From contig OZ025798.1 in assembly GCA_964019425.1 (NCBI GenBank), positions 1,054,001 to 1,118,000 of the forward strand: a DNA stretch of 64,000 nt, written 5' to 3'. A program made the position numbers and the translations under genes. Position 1 is the first letter of the stretch. Every line of letters begins with the position of its first letter. This stretch comes from Flectonema sp. DT1601 (taxonomy: Eukaryota; Euglenozoa; Diplonemea; Diplonemida; Diplonemidae). Positions 11,501 through 21,999 of this stretch are shown here, piece by piece. Below the pieces are notes generated by a model that saw only the letters and a program-made list of their open reading frames with translations, was not told the DNA's origin and ran no database searches.

Positions 11501-14500
11501 ATCTCATTGAGATTGCTGATGAGGAGATTAGAATTCTTCCTGTTGTATTGTGCTTGGTGAATCCTGCAATGAAAAGTATACACTGGAGACCTATATTTGA
11601 AGCAATTCAACAACCATACACACCAAATACTATTTATACTATTGATAAGCTACTGCAATGGAATATAGTAGTCCACAGTGAACTAGTTCATTCACAGTCA
11701 TTCTTAGCATCAGGTCAGTTGAGTATCGAGTCATCAATTTCAAAGTTAGAATCTACCTGGGATACTTGCTACTTTCATATTACTGAAGTTAATTCCATCA
11801 CTAGAATCCACAACAGTGATGAAGTGTTATCTATGTTGGAAGATTCAAAAGCAAAAATTGGAGAATTGCTATCCAGTCGGTTCATATTTAATCTTCAGCC
11901 AACATTGAAATCATGTCTTAGTACATTTGATACTGCTGGGAGGTCTTTGGTTAAATGGATTGAAGTTCAGAAGTCGTGGACTGATCTCCAACTGGCGTCG
12001 ACTGCAACACCAACAACAGTACGAGACTTGACTTTAATTGACGGAAGCTATAGAGATTTAATGAGTCGAAATTGTATTGAAGGAAGAAGTGTTCTAAAGA
12101 TTCTCACTGACCCTAAAGTAACATCACTTCTACGATCAGCATCAGAGTCTGTAATAACTGCGAAAGAAGCATTAACAAGACAGTTACAAGCGAGAAAAAG
12201 AGATATTCCTCTTCTTCAAAGTCTTTCAAATGAAGACTTCCTCTCTGTGATGAGTGGGTCTCCAGATTTCTCAATAATCTTTCCAGGAATAGCAGATATA
12301 ATAAAATCAGACAAGTCATACGTATCCGTGGTGTCTACTGAAGGAGAACAACTACAATTCCCTAACCCAGTTCCAATTGATTCAACTGATCCAGGAAAGC
12401 TAATTGTTAATCTCCAACAAGAGATTCATCAAGGAATGAAAGCATCAATAAGTAAAGCAATCAGATCACGTGGTCCTCGTAGGAATGATTGGGTGCTAAA
12501 CCATCCTGGTCAGGCAACTCAAATTGCTGACTTAGCAGCCTGGACATCACTTTGTGAACACGGAATTCTTCAAAAAGATCTGAAGAGCAGCCGATGTCAT
12601 CATATTGATGCTCTCTCAACGACAATACGATCAGCTCAACGAGGACAATTAACAGCAGCAAAGAGAATGGCAGTCTGTTCTCTTATTGTTTTGAATATGA
12701 ATTGGAGAGATATTCTATCAACCTTATTAGAAGAAGGAGATGATCTCAAAACAACATCATTCTCATGGACAAGACAACTAAGGCTGTACCCAACTCATAC
12801 ACAATCAACAGGAGTTGCTGATCATTATATTAGTCATGCATCACTTAAGATTAATTATGGTTATGAATATAAAGGTTGTAAACCAAGATGTGTACAGACA
12901 CCAGAATCTGATAAGAACGCGATGCTATTCGCACTCGGATTGCAATCTCAAAACTGTATTGCTATTGAAGGCTCTTCATTGTCTGGGAAGACAGAATATG
13001 TGAAAGACTATTCTGTAGCACTTGGAAAACATGTAATGATACTGCAGTGCAGTGCAGCTACAACTCAATTAGCAATTTCAGGCGTGTTGTATTCCGGTAT
13101 GAGTGCAGGCTCATGGGTAGTATTCGATAACATAAACTTATTAAGTCCAGAAGTTCTATCTGTTGCTTCTCACTTGCTATCTTCAGCTTCAGCAGCTGCC
13201 CGTTCTGGAGCTGAAGTATTCACGCAAGTGACACAGGTACAGACGGAAGTACCAATTAGAGAATTCGGTGTTTTCACAACCATATGTAAATCCTTAAAAG
13301 AAAATATTGAAATACCACAAACACTAAAAGACTGCGTCAGACCTATTTCTATATCAACACCCGATCCGGTAGCTGTTGCGACTACAATCATACAAGGATA
13401 TGGTGTTGAAGATGCGTTATTTTTAGGTGCAAAATTAGGTACTTTTTGGAAAATGGCGCTGGGATCACTTTCCCCAGCTGTTCATCATAATTTTACTCTA
13501 AGAACTTTGGTCTACCTCGCAACTGAACTCTCTCTCAGAAAGAGGAATAACACAAACACAAATAGCTCTCTATTAATGGAGCAGCTTATTAAACGATTGT
13601 GTCTTGGTTCCATCGGCATTGATGACAGTAATACTTTGAACACAATTATTAGATGCTCTTTCGATGTTACTGAGGGAGTCTCTGCTGTTTTGGAACCAAA
13701 AAAAGTTGAAAGTTGCAGCTACAGTCCTCATTCAGCATTTTTAAATCAAGTTGATGCTGGAATGTTCTCAATTGAAGAACGACGTGCTTTGTTGTTATCG
13801 GGACCTGCGTGTACGGGTAAGAGTAGTTGTCTGTCTTGTATATCGATTCTAACTAACTATTCGCTAAAAGTATTGTGCCCAGCAATGTACACAGCGGCTG
13901 AGTTTTACGGATTTCACTCTCCTGGTCAAACATCACATCAAGATGGTATTTTATCTCTCTTATTGAAGAAACCGGCCACACCTCCAATAGCTACTAATTC
14001 TAAGCAGAAACCTCAACCTGTACCACCAGTTAAAAGAAAAATTATTGTTTTTGATTGCAATGTAGGTGATTGGATTAACGGTTTACTCGGATTGTTTGAA
14101 GGTGAGAGCACACTTCGTACAACAACAGGAGGGATATTCTCAGTCTCAAGTAGCGTAAGCATCGCAGTTGAATGCCGTTCTATAGAAGAAGCTTCACCGT
14201 CATTGTTAGGAAGAGTAAATTTAATTAATTTTGATAGCGGAGACTTATCGTTTTCACATATTTTACATCGAGCAAACCGACTTGGGAATCCTATCCTATG
14301 GGATGCTGACATAATCGACACGTTAACTGTATGGATGCAGCAACAGCAGGTGACAGCTATTAGTACGCAATCGTTTCTTACTGTTTTGGGAGCTTTTATT
14401 AAGTCTGAAGCAGAGAGTATTCCAACAGTCGATTCAACAATCGCATTTAAAATGCTAATCATGCACGCCGTCGTTTGGGGTATTGCAGCAGGTGAACACA

Positions 14501-17500
14501 AAGAGATTTGGTATTCGTCTTTACAAAATTTATTTAAAATTTTACTTCCTGGGATGGAACCTCCAGAAGACTTTTTCTCTGTAGAGCCTTGTATTGTAAC
14601 GGAGATGTGGACTCCATGGAACTTCACTTACAACGAGTCAGATAAAACTAATAACAGTCTCCGTTACATTATCCAAGACACGACATATCTATCACGGTTA
14701 AAGCTATCATCACTATTTGTTGATAATGGGGTTTCAATAGTCTTGGTAGGATGCAAGGGATGTGGTAAGGGTCATGTACTAAAACATCTCGCACACAATC
14801 CATCAGCGCAGTTCACACAATTAACTCCGTGTAACTCTGACCCTACTGATATTCAAAAGATGTTGACTGGTGGAAGGAATTTATTTTTATGCATCGCTGA
14901 TGTTCATATTACATCAGAGAGGAGTAAGTCAACTACAGCAGTTGATTGTTTTCGACATATCATTAGTGAAAAAGCTCTTTACTCAATTACGAACTATGTT
15001 CGGGAGGTTAAGCTTAACGTGACAATAGCTTCGACAGCAAACCCGTCCAAACATATAAACAAAAATCCTCTTGGGAATAACTCTGTTTCTATCCATTGGC
15101 CTGACGTTGATGATAAATGTGTGAAATATTTAATTCAAAATCATTTACAAAGTGTTTTTGAACACTCAATCGTGTCTGATAGGCTTCTTCCTGCTGTTCA
15201 ATCACTGGTGAAGGTCAGCTGTGATGTATGGCAAGCAGCAAGAGCTTGTCTGAAATGGAAGCCACAAACACCTCAATATTCTTTCTCTATAAATGATTTG
15301 ATGCACTGCGCGTCATCACTTTCTATGTGGATGCCAAAAGTAACCCGGATTGAGGAAGTAGTTGGACTTTACAAATATGAGTTAGAAAGAAGTTTATCTG
15401 ACAGATGCCATGACAATGACTCTAGAGACTGGGCCATTGCAACCCTGGATGAGATTATTAGTAAATATGTTGAAAAATCACCTTCGGAAACCTACTACGG
15501 AAAAGATGGTTTATGCGATTTGCCGACACTAAAAACAAAAATAGAATCGATAAAAGAGAAACCAACAATATTCTTATCGAATGAAAGCATTAAGGTTATT
15601 TTAGCACAGGGAAGGCTCCTTCGAATACCGGGAACATCTATTTTATTACAAGGTATCCTTAACTCAGGAAAAACAACTTTATTATCAGCTTCAGCTACTT
15701 ATGAACAGGCAACGATCATCGATCTGGCGATCGATTCTGAGTTGGAAATTATCAAAACGATACGAAACGCTATCGAATCAGCGTCTTTTTGTAAGACTTG
15801 TACGATTCTAAGAGTTGATATGGATTCTGTTTCCTTATCACAATTATCTGATGTAATTGTTAACTATGTGAGCGCAGCGTTATCACTTTCAAGAGGATAC
15901 CTTCCTTACAGTTTAGTACCACCTGATTTCCTAATGGAGATTGCAAGGATGCATGCTTCACAACGCTCTGACTGTGGTATCTTCGAAGCCTTAAAGATTG
16001 GATGTAATAAACACCTCAGAGTTGTATTAACAACCTCACCTGACAGTATTAGTTTCGTTTCTAGGTATTTCCCATCACTAGTAGGAAGTATGCAGCATCA
16101 TGTGGTATTACCTAAGGGTGAAGATGAGTTGTTGTACATTGCGACACACTCGTTAAGTCCTCCATCCAATGAAATTGCATCCCTAAGTATTCGAATTTAT
16201 GAACTCGCTAAAATAAATGTGATATCAGTCAATACCAAACCTAAAGATGACAGCAGTAGTAGTGTTGTTTTTGAAGCTGATAATGGTAATTCCGATGATG
16301 ATTTGAAATCACCGTTATCACCAGGGTCTCCAGGATTCTTTAGTGGCCTTCATGAAGATATAGAAATCAATAAAACCATCGGAATCAGTCAACTACTCAC
16401 ATTCATCCAGACTTGGAATTCTAATGGAGCAGTTCAACATGATAAACATGAAAAGATAGAATCGGCAATTCAACTTATTGAAGAAGTTTTTCGAATCAGA
16501 GACCGCGGACAATCTGAATTGCAAGTTGCTCTCCCTCAACTGGAAGACCTAATTGAACAAAATGATAACCTGACGAGATGCTTAGAACGAGATAATCAGG
16601 CTTACGTTGAATCAAAAATCCAAGTTTCTGCAAAGGAAGAAAAATTCAATAAATATACGATTGAAGAAAACACACTAACAGAACTGATACACTCAACGTT
16701 GAATAAGATTGTGCCAATGTTAACAACTGCTCTTGAAGCTGTTCGAGGGATCACAAAGAAAGAGATTGATGAACTGATGATAATTAAATCTCCATCACCA
16801 AAAATAATATTCGTCATGGACTACTTACTAAACGTCTTAGAGTTAAAACCCGGTTGGGATAATGCAAAAAGAATCCTAGCAGATTACCTCCATGATCGAT
16901 TAACAAGTTTTAGTACTGGAGTTGTATACGATTCGGTCATATCTTGTCTTGGTCCAGTTATGAATAATCCTGACTTTCAACCTGCAGTGATTAGAATACT
17001 TTCTCCACCAGTTGCATGTGTTTGTCAGTGGATGCGTGCGGCTTACTTTGTTGCAGAAGTTTATCGTAAATTAGAATCAAAAAGAAATCGATTAACTGAT
17101 ATTCAGAATGCTAAGATTGAATTGAAGTCACTGATTCTTGCTTCTAAAGAAGACCTTGAAAAATTAGAATTGGTCCGCGCAAAGTCTGAAACCGATCAAA
17201 AGAGAGGAGTCAAAGCATACCTTGCTGCTCAAGACGCTAGAATAAAAATGGAATGCAGCAGTGAACGGGCAGGTATTTTCGCTGAAGCAGTTCAGTCTAT
17301 TTATGATGGATGGCTGGAAATTATGAGAACTCGTGGAAACACATGGGATAGTCGAAACCAACTGCTACTAGATTCAGCAATGAAGACGTACGCTGGTTCA
17401 CGAACTCCGAACAAACGAATATCATTTATTAAAACTATTCAGAGAGAGTTAGCTATGGAGGCTACTGGATTGTGGTTACCAACAGGTTCAGACGAATTAC

Positions 17501-20232
17501 GTAAGCGATGGATTCTTCAAGGACTTCCAAATGATGATTATAACTTTCAAAGTGCGTACTTCGTAAGAGAGTGTTGTCAAGAACCTAATGACGGGAATAT
17601 AATACACTTGATACCAATGATGGTGGATCCTCATGGTGTTTCTAGTCTGTGGTTGAGGAGCCTTTATAATTCAATTATTTTCACAAGAGCTTGTAATATT
17701 GATGTCATCATAGACGCCTCAAGACGAGGTGTTCCAATCGTCCTCGAACACTTCACTCAAGCTGATCTCACACCAATTCTTTTATCGTATCTGACAAGAG
17801 AAATTAGTTCTACTCAAGGATTTCAAATTTTCTTACTTGGAAGTTGTCCAGTATCACATCCTTCAATCACTAACATATTGTTTGATGTGAATGAAGGTAT
17901 TACGTCAACTATCACAACTGGTTTACTTTGGTTAAATAAACCAAACATGTACTCACAGATGATGAAACAAGTGAATCAAGTTTCAGTGATTGAACAAAAA
18001 ATAAAATTATTCGATCAAGAACTTATCCACCTTCTAGGAGGAAGCTCTGGCTTAACTCCTGATAGCTCATCATTGTCAGCTGATGTTCGCTCAAACAGAT
18101 CCCCAGCAGAAGCAGCAATCTCTGAAATGAAAGCCACTCAAAAATTAGTTTCTCAAATGGAACAAGAAGCTTTCCAAACGTCAGCAGATAATGATATTGC
18201 ACTTCTCTTTGTGATTCTATCTCGTCTATGTGGTACTGCATTAGATCCTGACATCGATCAATTTATTTATAAAGGTTCGTTTATAACACTAAACCTGTTC
18301 CTTCAAATAATAGTAGGTTGGAATGATTTGTACAAAGCGATTTACTCAGGAGTTCCGAGTGATGTCGCTGTGTGGATTTGTAGGGAACATGATATCGCAA
18401 AATGGTCAGCGGCAATGAATCTGAGTGAATACGAAATCAGTGTTTTAAGACTTCAAGAGGTAAGAATTGACGAAGATAAACCAACTCGTGATAAAAGCAT
18501 TGATGACTTCACTTCTGTGTTCGAACTTGCTTACGAAATCTCCGAACATAAAAAAACCTTGTCAGACATGATTGCTTACTACAAATCAAATAGAAGCTGT
18601 CTTGATAGAGTCGACATTCTCTATTTCGCTGACTCTCCATTCCCCACCATTCCCATTGTTATATCTCAGCAATCACGTTGTTATTTATTTAAAGTTGCTG
18701 AGCAAGTCGGAAGAGATGGTTCGCTGATCTCTGCTGCTTCGAATGAAGAAATAAGAGACGTCTTATCAAAGTTTAAATGCGCCTTATATGTAGGACATTG
18801 GTTTGTCTTAGTAGATATTAAACAATATGGAATTATTGAAGTTTTACTTGATGAAATGATATCTGCTGGAGACAGTTGTAGTTCTGGTTTTAGATTTTGG
18901 ATTTGCTGTGAAAGTTCTGATCTGTGTTCAAAAATATCTGGATCATGCATCAAGTGCTGTACTACTGAGATCGACCCTTGCTTATCAATATCTCTTCGTG
19001 AGAATTTGTCAGTTCAAACTGCTTGGAATTATATCAACTTAGACGAGTGGCATCTAGTTGTGTATCAACTATGCTTCTTACAAAGCCTACTACGTCATAG
19101 TAACATAGTATGTGAGTGGGGAACATGTCACTTACAGAATGCTTTATTATCTGTGTTTGCTTTGTATGTTTCTGGAAGTGAGAATTCAAGAAAGAAACCT
19201 TCAGTAACAAGAGATATAATAATAGATACCGTGTTGGCTTCTTATTCGAGTACTATAACAATGTCTGATCAATGGGTTTATTCGAGATTACGAGAAACTG
19301 TTAATTTCGCAATGTCTTATAACCCGCCGTCACTATGTGATTGTGAAAGTGCAGAAGAAGCGTGCACAGTGATGCCAGATACTGATGCGTTTCGTAGTAT
19401 TGAAGAGTCTCTTACATTACTTCCGGGTAAGTACAACAAACGTCTGGCACTGAATAGTAATTCCAAACCTGTTCGTAAACTTACTGTTCCTGATAAGATT
19501 AAATTATCTGATTCACATCCTGATTGCTTTGCTCCTGTTGATTTGATATCCAGAATAAGTAACCCTCACAGTGCTTGTCTTGTAAGGGAAGTAAATCTTA
19601 TTAATGCAACCATTCAAAGAGTATCAGATGATTTGATAAAGTCCACTACGGATATGAAACATCACATCGATACGAATACAGTTCCACATGATTGGATACA
19701 ATACGGTTATCCTTCTGTATCACCGCTTGGAGAATATCTAACGAACTTGCGTAGGAGAGTATCGTGGTTGAATGAGTGGTCTTATCAAGGACCTCCACCA
19801 GTTTTCTTTTTAAGTTCGCTTAGTTTCCCAAGTAGTTTCATCACAGCTACTCTATTGCTGAGATGTATTGAGATGTCTACTTGTCCATCATCTATGTTCT
19901 TATCAATTAGTGTGACGTCATTTGTGACTGAAGATGATGTTGATACGTATCCTGAAGATGGGATTTACTTCCTCGGAATTTCAATCACTGATGGAACTTG
20001 GAACGGATCTCAAATTGTTCCAACGAAAGGAGCAACTTCCGTATCAATTCCTGTCCTGCATCTTCAAGCTCATCCATTGTCGTCAGATGTACCTCGCCAA
20101 CCCTTACTTGATGTATTTCATACTACTGACTCAGAGCAAGGTTCATTCACTCTTCCGTTACCCTGCTCAGACCATAAACGATATACAGAAGTTGGTACTA
20201 GAGTTATATTAGATCAGTCTGCTGTGAAGTGA
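8581..20232 (+). CDS. Divergent dynein heavy chain, axonemal inner-arm-like
   Basis: Two exons, 8581-9329 and 9399-20232 (69-nt intron, donor GTATGT), give about 3,860 residues, slightly short for the family. The N-terminal tail has the axonemal signature: FDPYELKV..., EHYVFSSTGVVHV, LSEWIRETSIFSTLRRVQ, then FFKRYLICKAFQRWYKKVR across the splice. Four P-loops follow: AAA1 GSSLSGKT (about 1441), AAA2 GPACTGKS (1718), AAA3 GCKGCGKG (2034), AAA4 GILNSGKT (2335). A coiled-coil stalk with a microtubule-binding-like tip (EIDELMIIKSPSPKIIFVMDYLL) comes next, then AAA5/AAA6 and the dynein C-terminal region (GPPPVFFLSSLSFPSSFITATLL, EDGIYFLGISITDGTWNG). Oddities: AAA1 Walker B reads VVFDNIN, Asn in place of the usual Glu (about 1494), and AAA3 lacks the Ser/Thr after its P-loop Lys. 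It would move along microtubules if active, but these changes suggest weakened ATP turnover. Confidence 0.88.
9330..9398 (+). other. Intron in the dynein heavy chain tail
   Basis: GTATGT...ACAG, 69 nt, splitting one codon after its second base (CA|A, Gln). Splicing restores the conserved tail sequence RRVQ-FFKRYLICKAFQRW that is otherwise broken by a stop in the first frame, which is good evidence for the intron. Confidence 0.85.
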
Positions 20233-20474
20233 TTCGTTTTTATTATTATTATTATTCTGTTGTGTTCTCAGTTAGATTCGTATGCAACACTTACACAGTT
20301 AGCTGTAACTTACAACACTTACCCAAATTAGTGATCGTTTTATTTAAGTAATTATTTCTGGCTATATAATATTTTTGAAATTACTCCTTCATCCCCTTTT
20401 TTATCTTTTTCAGAGATACCATATTAGTCTTATGTTTGACACCAAACAGGAAGGGATGTTGCTCGTTGAGGTTT

Positions 20475-20490
20475 ATATTTATTGTCACAG
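20475..20490 (+). promoter_or_regulatory. Putative (trans-)splice acceptor before the hydrolase gene
   Basis: ATTTATTGTCACAG ends with AG at 20489-20490, 16 nt before the start codon at 20507. There is no upstream exon to join it to, so a spliced leader is one explanation and a 5' UTR intron another. Confidence 0.4.
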
Positions 20491-20506
20491 GTCTTATTTA
20501 TAAAAA

Positions 20507-21666
20507 ATGTCTAAACGCATAGCAAGAAATAATGCATTCTTTTTATCAGCTGCGAGGAAATTAAATTTATCAGCATCATCGTGGAGGCCGTTAGATAAAC
20601 CAGAAGAAGCAATTCTGGTTGTTGCAAACCATTATGCTTCACATTGTGATAGGATGGAGAGGTTTGGAGGAGTACTCGCATCGAATGGAATTACTTTAGT
20701 GACATATGATATGCAAGGTTGGGGTGGATCTGATTCTTACGCAAGATATATTGAAAGACACAACCGAGCTGATATCTCATACGCAATACGAAGTGAAGAG
20801 CAAATGGTCGCAGATTTCGACAAACTGGTTACAAAAATAATGCAATTCTACTCAGTGAAAGGACCAGACAATCGATCCCAACTCGAGAAGATGCTTCGAG
20901 AGAAGAAGAACCCCTGGGACCCAGAACTACCTATTGCACCAAAGCTACCAATATTCGTACTTGGTCATGGTATTGGAGCAGCAATAGTCGCGAGGTATCT
21001 TGTTGATAGAGTTCAACCTGATTCTGATAAAAGACATGCTGTTCTTGGTTCTATCTTTGCTGCTCCATGGATTGGAGAACTACCGCAGATTAGTCAACTT
21101 CAGAAATATAGTTTACTCAGAATTATAGCTGAGAAGTACGCTCCTCTAACGAGAGTTTTATCAAGTGAACCGAACCCTTCAGATCTTTACGAAGATGTTA
21201 GTGAAGTGATTGCTTGGGATAAAGACCCAATCCTAACAAAGGCAGGAATCCCACCAGTAACTGTCAGAACTTTCGAAAGACTTTGCAAACAAAGCAATGC
21301 AATCATTGATAAAGTAGCAACTCCATCACTTATACTAACGGGTGAGAAGGATCCCCTCTGTGCATCATCTGAAGGTAATCGCATTGCTGATTTATTACCA
21401 AATAAAGATAAGTTAGTTATTGACATCCCAGAAAGCAGACATGACTTATTTTTGTCTAATCCTGACACTGCTAATTTCGCACAGGGAACGGTCGTAAATT
21501 GGATTTTAGAAAGAGCAGCTGAATATGTTGCACCTGAAGATCCGCTGCTCACAATGGAAGATACGATTAGGAGGGTATGTATATTGGTAGTTTTTTGTTT
21601 TATTATGGGTCCCTTAATCAAAAAAAAAAAATTAAAAATCAGGAATACAGCTCTCGATTCGACTAG
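20507..21666 (+). CDS. Alpha/beta hydrolase (monoglyceride lipase-like), nucleophile serine replaced
   Basis: Two exons (20507-21574, 21643-21666; 68-nt intron, GTATGT...TCAG) give 363 residues; the last exon encodes only seven residues. The fold is recognisable: YDMQGWGGSD corresponds to the YDxRGHGxSD segment of the monoglyceride lipase/lysophospholipase group. LTGEKDPLC carries the acid residue and ESRHDLF the histidine. The nucleophile elbow, usually GHSMGG, reads GHGIGA with Gly155 where serine is expected (codon at 20969). The oxyanion HG motif is also altered (VANHYASH). It is probably a pseudoenzyme that binds rather than cleaves a lipid or acts as a scaffold; that function is inferred. 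If the intron were not removed, the protein would gain a different 56-residue tail. Confidence 0.8.
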
Positions 21667-21999
21667 ACTGTTTTTATTATTATTTTATATTATCTACAAT
21701 CACGTTGCTACTGAAGTGTTTTGCTGTTTACTTATTGATATGTGACTATGTTCATATGCACAACACGCATACATTTCTTTTTTCTTTTATGCAGTTGATG
21801 TTATTGTAGTTTTATATAACAGGTTATGGAAATACTACTATTAGATAAAGACTGCGGAGAAGTAAAAAAACTTATAATTATGTGTATTCTGTAACAGCGT
21901 CAAGCCCTAAGATCAAAGGCTCAATTATATTTCTTTATCAGGTTATGGAAATTCGATTATCGTACCACTACCGTCGGCTATTACTATAAGATACTAACT
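21667..21999 (+). other. Intergenic region with a duplicated acceptor-like sequence
   Basis: No gene. The 14-nt sequence CAGGTTATGGAAAT occurs at 21820-21833 and again at 21939-21952. Both copies begin with an acceptor-like CAG and the second follows the pyrimidine-rich TTTCTTTAT. These may be two alternative acceptor sites for the following gene. Confidence 0.4.
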
